A stretch of 64,000 nt of DNA from Chryseobacterium arachidis (GCF_900129245.1 NZ_FQUT01000007.1:1-64000); one strand, 5' to 3'; positions 1 through 8,693 are shown, counted from the stretch's first letter. A program made the numbers and translations. The notes: a model not told the origin generated them from the letters alone.

Positions 1-161
1 ATAATTCGGGTAAGAATAATTTCAGAATTTCAGCATCATTTAACATTCCACAAAGTTACTATTTTTATTTTCTCCCCAACTTTTGAGACTGATCCCAAAA
101 AGTTGGGATTGAGCCTAAAAAAGCACTGATACATTATCAATGCTTTCTATTCAATTACCTG

Positions 162-656
162 CTATTTCAAAATTTTCCACCAATCGGGTTTCGGTTCATC
201 TTTTAGCCAAAATAATGCAGCCTGTCCAATTACTTCCCCATGATTTCCATTTTTGAAAATCTTCCAAATAATACCATCATTTATAGTAAAAGGTTTCTTA
301 AATTTTGTCAGCCTGATACCGCTGTAATCAAATGCTATATTATTTTCCTGTACCTGTTTCAGAATTTTATTTCTTTCCTCCTGAGCGTCCGGCGCTGCAC
401 TCAGATACGAATGAAGCGAAAGCATTTCTGCTTCTGTGTATTTAAAACACGAGATCGCAAATTTATTAACGTAAATAAAATTCGGAATCTCAAGATTATT
501 TTGCGCTAATATTGCGTAAGGTGCATCATTATTAAGCCATTCCAAACGTTCCATTTCTGTTTTTTCCTTAGGTGAAGGTAATAACTGGTTTGATGAAAAA
601 AGAAAAGACTGATCTATGAGATGAAGAAGTTCTGTTTTTTTATTCGTATCAATCAT
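162..656 (-). CDS. MEKHLA domain (PAS-like) protein
   Basis: The 164-residue protein matches the MEKHLA domain, a PAS-related fold found alone in bacteria and at the C-terminus of plant HD-ZIP III proteins. Visible hallmarks are FIYVNKFAISCFKYT near residue 60, the acidic AAPDAQEERNKIL helix, DYSGIRL near residue 110 and a closing GQAALFW. There is no signal peptide or membrane segment, so it should be cytosolic. Its ATG overlaps the stop of the upstream ThDP enzyme by four bases (ATGA), so the two are very probably co-transcribed and translationally coupled. The ligand and role are unknown; sensing or binding a small molecule linked to the ThDP enzyme is only an inference. Confidence 0.85.
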   Translation of the reverse strand: MIDTNKKTELLHLIDQSFLFSSNQLLPSPKEKTEMERLEWLNNDAPYAILAQNNLEIPNFIYVNKFAISCFKYTEAEMLSLHSYLSAAPDAQEERNKILKQVQENNIAFDYSGIRLTKFKKPFTINDGIIWKIFKNGNHGEVIGQAALFWLKDEPKPDWWKILK

Positions 657-2410
657 AAATTTTTCAGTCTTGGGTTATTGCCTAAATTCTGATCCGGATC
701 GACGTCAAGTTCAATCAAAACCGATTGCCTCATCCCCGGATTTATCTGTTCAAAAATATACTTCAAATTACTAAGATCAGATAGAAGCTTAAAGGATTTC
801 CAGCCAAAAGAATTGGCAACAGCGCAATAATCAATCGATTTAAGATATGAATGATAAGCTTCTTCATCCATATCGGGAAGAACTTTTTGTAAGCCCTGAG
901 AAACGATTCCTAATGTTCTGTTATTTAAAAGAAAAACAACGATACCCAAATCAGCAGCTTCAGCCATATTCCCCGCAAATAAACGGAAGCAGCCATCTCC
1001 GGTAAAGCAGTAAACATTCTTTTCCGGAGCAGCAATTTTGGCACCAACTGCAACACCAAAAGCTCCTCCCATAGCCGAACCTCTGTATAAGGAGATAAAA
1101 TCTATATTATCATTGGGCCTTGAAATTACATACTGATGATCTTTGTAAACCATACATACATCCTTAACTGCAAAAGAATTCTCTGGCCACAAATAATCGA
1201 GTTTCGTATATAAATCAACCATATCAACATATCCCTTCCTGGACACATTAAAAGCGGTTTTATTGAGATTTTGGGGTGCTTTTTCAGCTGGAATATTTGA
1301 ATATTCTTCTCTTTGAATATCCTCCACCAACTCATTCAATATATAATCCAGATCACCTTGAATTTTGTGAAGATTTCCATTAATGAAATGAGACATTTCA
1401 TTATCTATTAATCCATAAATATTTTTTGCATAGCTTATATAAAAAACATCTTCAGCCTCAATTTCTTTAAAATTGGTAGTATACTCATCTGCACACAAAC
1501 CAAGAAGCAGAACGCAATCCTCTTTTGTTATAGATTCAAAAACATCCGTCGCCAGATCATTTCCACCAAATCCGATATGCCCAAATCCGTATTCATTTTT
1601 GCGGGATACAGAATTTGCTCCATTCATACTATAGATTGTTTCCGCCTGCAATCCTTCACTCAAAAGCGTGGTCATTTTTTTTGCTTCAGAACAGTGAATC
1701 AACTCTTCACCAACAATAATTACCAGCCTTTTATGATGAACTGCTTTTTTAAATTTAGCAATAAATGATAAAGTTTCCTCTTGTAATGATAATTTCTCAC
1801 CTTCATTATCATCCTGTAAATCAGATAATTTCAAGACATTATCATAATGAAGTTTTTCTGAATGTTTTGTAAGAATAAAAGCCATGGGCTTACCTTCTTT
1901 TATAAATCTGTGTATTTTTTTAATATGGTCTGCAAAAGAGAAAGATTCATTCAAAATAAACGTCGATTCCGGAAGTTCTGCTTGAATTTGAGGAACGATA
2001 TTATTACCAAATACTGAACTGTCCTGAAGCGCACCCGGTGCCAGATAATCAGAATCTGTTTCAGGGATAATGTATATCGATGGAATATTATGCAATTTAG
2101 CATCGCTCATTCCACAGGCGATAAGTTTGGATGCTGCCCCAGTTGTAGCAATTGCAGCCGATACTTTTCCGCTTGCTAAAAAATGACCTAAAGGAATAAA
2201 ACCCGCTGTATATTCCGCAATTGACAAAAAAGAAAAATCATGTTCTGATTCTTTGTCATATTGTGGAATATATTTGAGAAAATGAATAACACCTCCTCCC
2301 GTTACTCCAGAATAAAATGTAATGTCAAGATCCTTAAGCATCAACAGCAAAGGATGCTCTTCAGTTGTTAAAGTATCTTTTTCTTTTCGATACTCTTTTG
2401 TTGCTTCCAT
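653..2410 (-). CDS. Thiamine-diphosphate-dependent enzyme (acetolactate synthase/decarboxylase-like)
   Basis: The 585 residues have the three-domain layout of the acetolactate synthase / indolepyruvate decarboxylase superfamily. An N-terminal PYR domain has a candidate catalytic Glu in SIAEYTAGF near residue 67. A central domain follows, then a C-terminal PP domain with the ThDP/Mg motif, GDG near residue 470 and the closing NN about 25 residues later. The protein should be soluble and catalyse 2-oxoacid decarboxylation or C-C bond chemistry; the substrate cannot be read from sequence. It precedes and overlaps the MEKHLA gene. The ATG at 2410 sits about 35 bases below a good TAnnTTTG promoter. 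A biosynthetic decarboxylase of unknown pathway is the safest call. Confidence 0.85.
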   Translation of the reverse strand: MEATKEYRKEKDTLTTEEHPLLLMLKDLDITFYSGVTGGGVIHFLKYIPQYDKESEHDFSFLSIAEYTAGFIPLGHFLASGKVSAAIATTGAASKLIACGMSDAKLHNIPSIYIIPETDSDYLAPGALQDSSVFGNNIVPQIQAELPESTFILNESFSFADHIKKIHRFIKEGKPMAFILTKHSEKLHYDNVLKLSDLQDDNEGEKLSLQEETLSFIAKFKKAVHHKRLVIIVGEELIHCSEAKKMTTLLSEGLQAETIYSMNGANSVSRKNEYGFGHIGFGGNDLATDVFESITKEDCVLLLGLCADEYTTNFKEIEAEDVFYISYAKNIYGLIDNEMSHFINGNLHKIQGDLDYILNELVEDIQREEYSNIPAEKAPQNLNKTAFNVSRKGYVDMVDLYTKLDYLWPENSFAVKDVCMVYKDHQYVISRPNDNIDFISLYRGSAMGGAFGVAVGAKIAAPEKNVYCFTGDGCFRLFAGNMAEAADLGIVVFLLNNRTLGIVSQGLQKVLPDMDEEAYHSYLKSIDYCAVANSFGWKSFKLLSDLSNLKYIFEQINPGMRQSVLIELDVDPDQNLGNNPRLKNL

Positions 2411-2444
2411 AAAAATTAGAGTTTTTTGTTAATTTTTTCGTTAA

Positions 2445-2473
2445 CAAATATAATCTTTATTTTATTTCCCAAA
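2445..2473 (-). promoter_or_regulatory. Bacteroidota-type promoter for the ThDP/MEKHLA operon
   Basis: Read on the minus strand, TATATTTG (2452-2445) matches the TAnnTTTG -7 element. TTTG at 2473-2470 lies 17 bases upstream as the -33 element. It is 35 bases before the ATG at 2410. The rest of the 2411-2758 divergent spacer is AT-rich and shows no gene. No equally clear promoter was seen for the rightward thioredoxin gene. Confidence 0.6.
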
Positions 2474-2758
2474 ACAGTGATTAAGGCAAATTAATAAAAA
2501 TTAATAAATTTCTTATCTAAAATTTTACCCATAATAAGTTTATGTTCTTAAAAATGAAATAATAACCCCGATTGACAACCCGATTAATAACCTGCTAGGG
2601 TCTTACAGCAAATTTAAATTGATCCATCTGGATGTAATGCTCACTCATCTTTGTTAAATCTTAGTTAAACTCGTGAAAGCAAGTTGCATTTTAAGTAATA
2701 ATCATGTTTCATTTACGTTGAAAACAGTATATTCGCTTTTTTAATTTTTACTTGAAAA

Positions 2759-3934
2759 ATGAAGAAGATTATCTCCGGTTTATTTTTGTTTTCAGCCATT
2801 ACGGCATTTGCTCAGGAAGCGATTAAGTTTCAGGATGTGCCCTTCAAAGATCTTATAGCTAAAGCGAAAAAGGAAAACAAAATTGTTTTCATTGATGCCT
2901 ATGCCTCGTGGTGTGGACCTTGCAAAATGATGGAAAGAAATGTTTTCACTCAAAAAGCTGTTGGAGACTATTACAATGCAAATTTTGTGAATGCCAGAAT
3001 TGATATGGAAAAAGGCGAAGGAAGGGAAATTGCTGCAAAATACGGTGTCCGTTCCTATCCTACCTATCTTTTTCTGAATGGCGATGGTGAGCTTGTTTCC
3101 CAGAACTTCGGATATATGGAAGAAAGTCTTTTCATTTCGATGGCCCAGGATGTAAATTCTCCGAATAACAAAAAGGGATCATTAAAGGAACGTTTTGCCA
3201 AAGGTGAAAAAGACCCGGAATTTTTGATCAATATCATGAAACTGAATTCTTCTTCGGATTTTAACTTTGCGAAACAGGCTTCAGAAAGATATTTCGAAAA
3301 TAAGAAAAAGGCAGAAGAGCTTACAAAAGATGATGTCGGACTGCTTTTATTTTTCCTGAAATCTACTGAAGATAAAAACTATAAGACCTTCGTAGAAAGA
3401 AAAACAGAAATCATTAAATTTTTACCGGAAGAAACTTATAAAGAATTCGACAATCAGATAAAATTAGGAAAAGTCGTAGAACAGTCTATCGATCAGCAAA
3501 ACAAGAGAATCAACGATGATTATTTCATGAAAAATGCCGAACCCCTGGTCGGAAAACATGATGCGGAAATTAAACTTAATCAAACAAAATTAAGCTACTA
3601 CGAAAAGAATGCTAACTTCCCGGAATATGAGAAAGCAGCATTAGCCTATTACAAAAATTCAGAAGCATTTGAACCTAATGAATTATTAAAAGCAGCATGG
3701 ATATTTTCTGAGCATGTAAAAACTCCAGCTTCACTAAAAAAAGCAGCGGAATGGGCAGAAAAATCTGTCATGCGGGGAGAAAGCTCTGAAAACACTTATA
3801 TTTTAGCGAAGATTTATTTCCTGACAGGCAATAAAGAAATGGCGAAAACATACGCAGAAATGTCTAAGAATTTAGCAGCTAACGCACAAAAAGACACTAC
3901 TTTAGCTGATGAGCTATTAAAACAAATAAAGTAA
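2759..3934 (+). CDS. Secreted thioredoxin-family protein
   Basis: The 391-residue protein begins with a signal peptide (MKKIISGLFLFSAITAFAQ). A thioredoxin domain follows with the redox motif WCGPC at residues 51-55 and the conserved cis-Pro region RSYPTYLFLNG. The remaining ~250 residues are helical and rich in Lys and Glu, with a TPR-like stretch near the C-terminus (AAEWAEKSV...AKIYFLTGNKEMA). It should act in the periplasm as a thiol-disulfide oxidoreductase. It begins a tight rightward run: the next gene starts 3 bases after its stop. The client proteins are unknown. Confidence 0.88.
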   Translation: MKKIISGLFLFSAITAFAQEAIKFQDVPFKDLIAKAKKENKIVFIDAYASWCGPCKMMERNVFTQKAVGDYYNANFVNARIDMEKGEGREIAAKYGVRSYPTYLFLNGDGELVSQNFGYMEESLFISMAQDVNSPNNKKGSLKERFAKGEKDPEFLINIMKLNSSSDFNFAKQASERYFENKKKAEELTKDDVGLLLFFLKSTEDKNYKTFVERKTEIIKFLPEETYKEFDNQIKLGKVVEQSIDQQNKRINDDYFMKNAEPLVGKHDAEIKLNQTKLSYYEKNANFPEYEKAALAYYKNSEAFEPNELLKAAWIFSEHVKTPASLKKAAEWAEKSVMRGESSENTYILAKIYFLTGNKEMAKTYAEMSKNLAANAQKDTTLADELLKQIK

Positions 3935-3937
3935 CGA

Positions 3938-4579
3938 ATGCCCAACATTAAATTTATTACAGGATTTTTATCCCTGTTTTTATTAGGAACTTTGAATGCA
4001 CAGGAACAGCAGGAGAATAATGACACAAGTGTTTATCTGAAAGGCAATGCCTTATTGATTCCGATTGGGGTTGTGAACGTGGGATTAGAGCACCAGCTAA
4101 GTAAAAAATATACTTTGCAAGGTGATGTTTTAATTTCTCCATGGAAATCTTTTGCGGGGCATCCTTTACAATATTATTCTGTTTCAGCAGAAGGTCGATA
4201 CTACTTTGATGAGGCTTTTAAACATTGGTATTTAGGTGCAAACTTAGGTTTTTCGATTTTCAATGTGCAAAAGTGGAATTATTGGCAAGATGGCTATTAC
4301 CAAAATCATATTACTAAAGAATTATTTGAATATTCAAATATTTATCAAAAGGGCTTTTCTTTTTTAGCAGGTATCACAGCCGGCTATCAATTTAGATTAG
4401 CTGAAAACTGGAATATGGATATCTATGGCACAATAGGAACCTCACAGGATTTCTATAAAGGATATGACCGTTCTACAGGGAAAAGATATGATAATGATGG
4501 ACGCTCAAATGCTTTTAACAAAAGCGGGGAAATCCTCCCATACAGAGGTGGAATCATGATTTCTTATAAATTAAAGTAA
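3938..4579 (+). CDS. DUF3575-like outer-membrane beta-barrel protein
   Basis: The 213 residues start with a signal peptide ending in LNAQ. Alternating beta strands typical of a small outer-membrane barrel follow. The segment with LLIPIGVVNVGLEHQLSKKY and the phrase GRYYFDEAFKHWYLGANLG resembles DUF3575 proteins. It lies 3 bases after the thioredoxin gene and 6 bases before the next small ORF, so the three are probably one operon. Its molecular role is unknown. The end ...GGIMISYKLK lacks the usual terminal Phe of large porins. Confidence 0.7.
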   Translation: MPNIKFITGFLSLFLLGTLNAQEQQENNDTSVYLKGNALLIPIGVVNVGLEHQLSKKYTLQGDVLISPWKSFAGHPLQYYSVSAEGRYYFDEAFKHWYLGANLGFSIFNVQKWNYWQDGYYQNHITKELFEYSNIYQKGFSFLAGITAGYQFRLAENWNMDIYGTIGTSQDFYKGYDRSTGKRYDNDGRSNAFNKSGEILPYRGGIMISYKLK

Positions 4580-4585
4580 AACCAG

Positions 4586-4792
4586 ATGAAGCTATTCGGA
4601 AGAAACCACATCATTATTTCTGTTATCACTTTTGCCATCCTTTTTTTAATGAATTATTTGGGCAACGATCAGCCTGATAAATTAGAAAGAGCTTTAATGA
4701 CTGCGGGCGCAGGAGTTATCGGGTTATCAATAGGATTATTTATTTTGAATAAAGGAAAAGACGACAAAAACCCGCCACAGAATTTTGATTGA
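4586..4792 (+). CDS. Small membrane protein of unknown function
   Basis: The 68-residue protein has two hydrophobic stretches (about residues 7-23 and 37-55) separated by a short charged loop, NDQPDKLERA, and ends in a Lys/Asp-rich tail. This predicts a two-pass inner-membrane protein. It is the last gene of the thioredoxin/DUF3575 run, with a 6-base spacer. I do not recognise a family. Confidence 0.6.
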   Translation: MKLFGRNHIIISVITFAILFLMNYLGNDQPDKLERALMTAGAGVIGLSIGLFILNKGKDDKNPPQNFD

Positions 4793-4800
4793 TATATAAG

Positions 4801-4856
4801 GTGAATTGTCAATAGTAAATTCGCTTATGCTTGTAAATTTAAAATTGACAATTCAC
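4801..4856. terminator. Inverted repeat between convergent genes
   Basis: Perfect 13-base arms, GTGAATTGTCAAT (4801-4813) and ATTGACAATTCAC (4844-4856), lie between two converging genes. The arm recurs almost unchanged at 7313-7328. It probably acts as a bidirectional terminator and belongs to a dispersed intergenic repeat family. Confidence 0.55.
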
Positions 4857-4860
4857 TTCT

Positions 4861-6072
4861 TTAATTTTCGTACACAATATATTTCGTTCTGATTTTTTCA
4901 AATTGATCCAAATCCTGCTTCCAGAATGATTTAATTTCTGAAATTGATTTTCCGGCAATGATTTGCTTTCTCAGTTCATCATTTCCTGCCAACGTATCAA
5001 ACCAAAGATTTTTACCCGCTGCAGCTTTTAAGAAAAAATCGAGTTCAGGGTTTTGGTAGTTTTTATACGCTTTAATCACCCATTCCAAATTTAATTCTCT
5101 TAAATCCGTATCATAATCGGATAGATTTTCACCATAACATAATTTCCCGTTTAAGAAAGGATCTTTGGCGCCAGAAGTAGGTTTCGGAGTAAATTGATAA
5201 GGCAGACCTTTCGTCCATGGCGAACCGTAAATCTGAAAAGGCAATTCTGTCCCTCTTCCTACAGAAACCTGAGTTCCTTCAAAAAAACATAGGCTTGGAT
5301 ATAAATTAATGGATTTATCATTGGGTAAATTTGGAGAAGGTTTATCTAAGATTGGGTAGCGTTGTGTTTTATGATAATTCTTCATCGGAATTAAAGTATA
5401 TTTTGCCTGAACTTTATTTTTCAGCCACTTTTCTCCATTTACCATTTTTCCATATTCGCCGATTGTTAATCCGTATACCACAGGAACCTCATGCATTCCG
5501 ACAAAACTTTCCCATTTTTTCTTTAAAACCGGTCCATCAGTATATCCGTCATGCGGATTCGGTCTGTCTAAAACCATTACCTCAACATTATTTTCTGCTC
5601 CCGCTTCCATCAGATAAGTTAATGTTGAAATATAAGTATAGAATCTTACGCCGACATCCTGAATATCAAAAACAACAACATCGATTCCTTTCAACTGCTC
5701 TGGTTTAGGTTTCTTATTATTTGCATACAAAGACACAATCGGGATTCCCGTTTTTATGTCAACTCCGTTTTTCACTTTTTCACCGGCATCGGCATCCCCT
5801 CTGAAACCATGCTCGGGAGCGAAAATCGACTTTATTTTAATTCCGTTTTTTACTAAAAAATCGACAATATGGGTTCTGTCGCTCATTAATCCCGTCTGAT
5901 TGGTAACAACTCCCACCGTTTTTTCTTGTAGCAAAGGCAAATACACTTCCGGCTGGTCTGCCCCGGTTTTAAAATCAGCTTTATCTTGACTCTGAGAATA
6001 ATATTGATTGAATACTCCTAAAAAAATTAGGCAAATAAGAAGTAAATTTTTAATTTTGAAATCTAAATTCAT
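4861..6072 (-). CDS. DUF1343 / NamZ-like exo-beta-N-acetylmuramidase
   Basis: The protein matches the DUF1343 family, whose Bacillus member NamZ removes MurNAc from the non-reducing ends of peptidoglycan fragments. Recognisable segments are VVTNQTGLM, FAPEHGFRGDADAGE, VFDIQDVGVRFYTYISTL and VLDRPNPH. From the ATG at 6072 the protein is about 403 residues with a signal peptide (hydrophobic core LLLICLIFLGVF), so it is probably periplasmic. The frame stays open upstream to 6285, but that would run over the divergent permease gene and bury the signal peptide, so I reject it. A role in cell-wall recycling is inferred from the family. Confidence 0.88.
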   Translation of the reverse strand: MNLDFKIKNLLLICLIFLGVFNQYYSQSQDKADFKTGADQPEVYLPLLQEKTVGVVTNQTGLMSDRTHIVDFLVKNGIKIKSIFAPEHGFRGDADAGEKVKNGVDIKTGIPIVSLYANNKKPKPEQLKGIDVVVFDIQDVGVRFYTYISTLTYLMEAGAENNVEVMVLDRPNPHDGYTDGPVLKKKWESFVGMHEVPVVYGLTIGEYGKMVNGEKWLKNKVQAKYTLIPMKNYHKTQRYPILDKPSPNLPNDKSINLYPSLCFFEGTQVSVGRGTELPFQIYGSPWTKGLPYQFTPKPTSGAKDPFLNGKLCYGENLSDYDTDLRELNLEWVIKAYKNYQNPELDFFLKAAAGKNLWFDTLAGNDELRKQIIAGKSISEIKSFWKQDLDQFEKIRTKYIVYEN

Positions 6073-6076
6073 AAGC

Positions 6077-7306
6077 TTGAAATTTCCTTTATATTTCTCT
6101 AGAAAAATAGCGTTTTCCAAAGATAACAAAAATAACCTTTCAAGGGTTATCATCTTCATCGGCAGGCTTTCTGTGGCATTGGGAATCATTGTTTCTTTGA
6201 TTACCGTTTCTACAGGATTCGGCTCCAAAAAGGCTATTAAAGAGAGATTGGCAGATTTCAGCGGACATATTACGGTAAGATCCACAAGATCAAATTCATC
6301 CTATAACACATCCGTTCTCGACAATCAGGGACTGAATATTCAAAAGATAAAAGACCTTCCCGATGTCGAAAGTGTACAAAAATATGCTACTGTAACCGGA
6401 ATTATGCGTAACGAGCACAATTTTGCAGGGATTATTTTTAAAGGAATCGGAAAAGATTTCGACAGTACAAGATTTAAAAAATTCCTGGTGGCAGGTTCAA
6501 CGCCTAAAGTTACCGAAGTGGGCTATAACAACGGCGTTACCATTTCTCAGAAAGTAGCCAACGATCTGCATTTAAAGGTGAAAGACAGTATTGTTACCGT
6601 ATTTTCCAAGACCGACCAGCAGCCTGTTTACAGAAAATTTGAAGTTATCGGGATTTATAAAACCGATATTAAAATGATTGACGATCAGTTTGTGATCGGG
6701 GATATCAATCATGTAAAAAAAATTCAGGATATGAAGCCTGATGAGATAGGAGGCATTGATATCTTTTTTAAAAACGTCAATGATATCGATAAAGATTTTC
6801 CAGAAATCGAAAAACTGATCGGCTATAAAAACTACGCGGAAAAAGCGACTGAAAAATTTCCTCAAATCACGGACTGGATCAGTATTTTTGACACCAATAT
6901 TGCTTTGATTATCATTATCATGCTGATTGTTGTCGTTATCAATATCATCATGGTTCTTTTGATTTTGATTATTGAAAGAACAAATTCGATTGGTTTACTG
7001 AAAACATTGGGAGCTAGCAATTCGCAGATCCGCGCTACTTTTATCAATTATACTTTGATTATTATGATTCCGGGGCTTTTGTATGGAAATGCAATCGGAC
7101 TTGGTCTGATTTTAATTCAGAAATTCTTTGGCGTTATTAAACTGAATCCTGAAAATTATTACGTAAGCACGGTTCCTGTAGATCTGAACCCAATCGCAAT
7201 TATTTCAATTTCGGCCGGTATCCTTATTATTTCCGGGCTCGCACTGATTATTCCGAGTTATCTGATCAGTAAGATTTCTCCGGTGAAGGCGATTAAGTAT
7301 AATTAG
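6077..7306 (+). CDS. LolC/E-type ABC transporter permease
   Basis: The protein has an N-terminal membrane segment (IIFIGRLSVALGIIVSLITV), a large periplasmic MacB-like core domain (about residues 50-270) and three C-terminal membrane segments of the FtsX fold. The last part carries the family phrases ERTNSIGLLKTLGAS and PVKAIKYN. It is expected in the inner membrane, releasing lipoproteins to a Lol-type chaperone or acting in a related mechanotransmission role. No ATPase gene is adjacent. No ATG exists near the N-terminus: TTG at 6077 gives MKFPLYFSRK and avoids overlapping the divergent gene, and TTG at 6008 is the alternative. Confidence 0.85.
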   Translation: MKFPLYFSRKIAFSKDNKNNLSRVIIFIGRLSVALGIIVSLITVSTGFGSKKAIKERLADFSGHITVRSTRSNSSYNTSVLDNQGLNIQKIKDLPDVESVQKYATVTGIMRNEHNFAGIIFKGIGKDFDSTRFKKFLVAGSTPKVTEVGYNNGVTISQKVANDLHLKVKDSIVTVFSKTDQQPVYRKFEVIGIYKTDIKMIDDQFVIGDINHVKKIQDMKPDEIGGIDIFFKNVNDIDKDFPEIEKLIGYKNYAEKATEKFPQITDWISIFDTNIALIIIIMLIVVVINIIMVLLILIIERTNSIGLLKTLGASNSQIRATFINYTLIIMIPGLLYGNAIGLGLILIQKFFGVIKLNPENYYVSTVPVDLNPIAIISISAGILIISGLALIIPSYLISKISPVKAIKYN

Positions 7307-7380
7307 TGAATGGTGAATCGTCAATAGTTATAATTTGTTTCGCTTGTGAATCTTTTGTAGTTTCGACTTAATTTTATTTG

Positions 7381-7512
7381 GGTGCCTACCTTCCTAGCCC
7401 TGATCGAAGCATGTGTTTGAGCTCATTTTCTAGTTTTCGGCGCGGCAGCGAAGCTGCCGCGCCGAAAACTAGAAAATAGCGAGTGCGGAGAGCAGGAAAA
7501 AGCTTCTAAAAA
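7381..7512 (+). ncRNA. Flavo-1-like structured repeat element, copy 1
   Basis: The left half, GGTGCC...TAGCCCTGATCGAAGC, and the right half, GCGGAGAGCAGGA..AAGCTTCTAAAAA, match a second element at 27432-27546. The halves are separated by a perfect hairpin with 25-base arms (7425-7449 and 7453-7477) and a GAA loop. The conserved ends and variable stem-loop middle resemble, from memory, the flavobacterial Flavo-1 RNA motif (Rfam RF01705). I could not test that. It may instead be a dispersed DNA repeat, and the transcribed strand is assumed. Confidence 0.5.
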
Positions 7513-7659
7513 TAAAAAGCTTTACTTTTATCAACAATGAAATGTAATTTATTAATAAACAGAACTTTTATTGTAAAATAAGACCAAACCGTTCATTGTT
7601 TACACTTTAATTGTCAATTCTTTAGCTGAATCTTAATTCGGTCAATCATTTTAAAGGTG

Positions 7660-7667
7660 TATCTTTG
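7660..7667 (+). promoter_or_regulatory. -7 promoter element (TATCTTTG)
   Basis: TATCTTTG matches TAnnTTTG exactly and lies 24 bases before the ATG at 7692. No clear -33 TTG is visible. Confidence 0.55.
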
Positions 7668-7691
7668 TAACGCTTTTTTTAAAAAACATTT

Positions 7692-8675
7692 ATGAAATAC
7701 GCAAACAACATCCTCGAAACTATCGGAAATACACCATTGGTAAAGCTTAATAAAGTTTTAGGTGATGATTTTCCGGCATTGGTTTTGGCAAAGGTGGAAA
7801 CTTTCAATCCGGGGAATTCTGTGAAAGACAGGATGGCCCTGAAAATGATTGAAGACGCTGAAAAAGATGGAAGATTGAAACCCGGAGGAACGATCATTGA
7901 AGGAACTTCCGGAAATACAGGAATGGGACTGGCTCTTGCCGCGATCATCAAAGGATACAAATGTATTTTTGTAACCAACTCTAAACAGTCAAAAGAAAAA
8001 TGTGATATTCTTCGTGCAGTAGGTGCTGAAGTAATTGTTTGTCCTACAGACGTAAAACCTACTGATCCGCGTTCTTATTATTCAGTTTCAAAAAGACTGG
8101 CAAAAGAAACGGAAAACGGATGGTATGTAAACCAATACGATAATTTATCGAACAGGGCGGCTCATTACGAGTCTACAGCGCCTGAAATCTGGGAACAAAC
8201 AGAAGGTAAATTGACGCATTTCGTTGTAGGGGCCGGAACAGGAGGTACAATTACAGGCTGCGGAAAATTCTTCAAGGAGAAAAATTCTGATATTAAAGTA
8301 ATCGGAGTTGATACTTACGGTTCAATCCTGAAAGAAATTCACGAAACAGGAGAAGTTAATTTAGGAAATGCTTACACCTACATTACAGAAGGGATTGGGG
8401 AAGATATTCTTCCCGAAAACTACGACATGTCTGTGATCGATCATTTCGAAAAAGTGACGGATAAAGACGGTGCTGTTTATGCAAGAAAATTGGCAAAAGA
8501 AGAAGGAATTTTCTGCGGATATTCTGCAGGAAGCGCGATTGCATCTTTGGTTCAGATGAAAGATCAGTTTACAAAAGATGATGTAATCGTTGTTTTACTA
8601 CACGATCACGGTTCAAGATATGTTGGAAAGATCTACAATGACGATTGGATGAAGGAAATGGGTTGGCTAGACTAA
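7692..8675 (+). CDS. PLP-dependent cystathionine beta-synthase / cysteine synthase-family enzyme
   Basis: The 327-residue fold-type II PLP enzyme has the Schiff-base lysine in NPGNSVKDRM (K45), the substrate loop EGTSGNTG and the phosphate-binding loop GAGTGGTITG. The region PTDVKPTDPRSYYSVSKRL and QYDNLSNRAAHYESTAPEI look more like the catalytic core of cystathionine beta-synthase than like CysK. The C-terminal SAM-sensing CBS pair of eukaryotic enzymes is absent. It is a cytosolic enzyme of sulfur amino-acid metabolism making cystathionine or cysteine. No other sulfur gene is adjacent. A strong hairpin terminator follows. Confidence 0.88.
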   Translation: MKYANNILETIGNTPLVKLNKVLGDDFPALVLAKVETFNPGNSVKDRMALKMIEDAEKDGRLKPGGTIIEGTSGNTGMGLALAAIIKGYKCIFVTNSKQSKEKCDILRAVGAEVIVCPTDVKPTDPRSYYSVSKRLAKETENGWYVNQYDNLSNRAAHYESTAPEIWEQTEGKLTHFVVGAGTGGTITGCGKFFKEKNSDIKVIGVDTYGSILKEIHETGEVNLGNAYTYITEGIGEDILPENYDMSVIDHFEKVTDKDGAVYARKLAKEEGIFCGYSAGSAIASLVQMKDQFTKDDVIVVLLHDHGSRYVGKIYNDDWMKEMGWLD

Positions 8676-8693
8676 TCAATTTATTATAAAAAT

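Larger units (their letters stand above)
7307..7691. other. Intergenic spacer with repeats and a promoter
   Basis: This 385-base gap holds no gene. It contains a copy of the GTGAATyGTCAATAGT repeat (7313-7328), a Flavo-1-like structured element with an extreme hairpin (7381-7512), and the TATCTTTG promoter element of the following gene. Confidence 0.6.

Noticed and set aside
6073..6285. 71-codon N-terminal extension of the NamZ-like protein
   Set aside because: It would overlap the permease gene and place a signal peptide in the middle of the protein.
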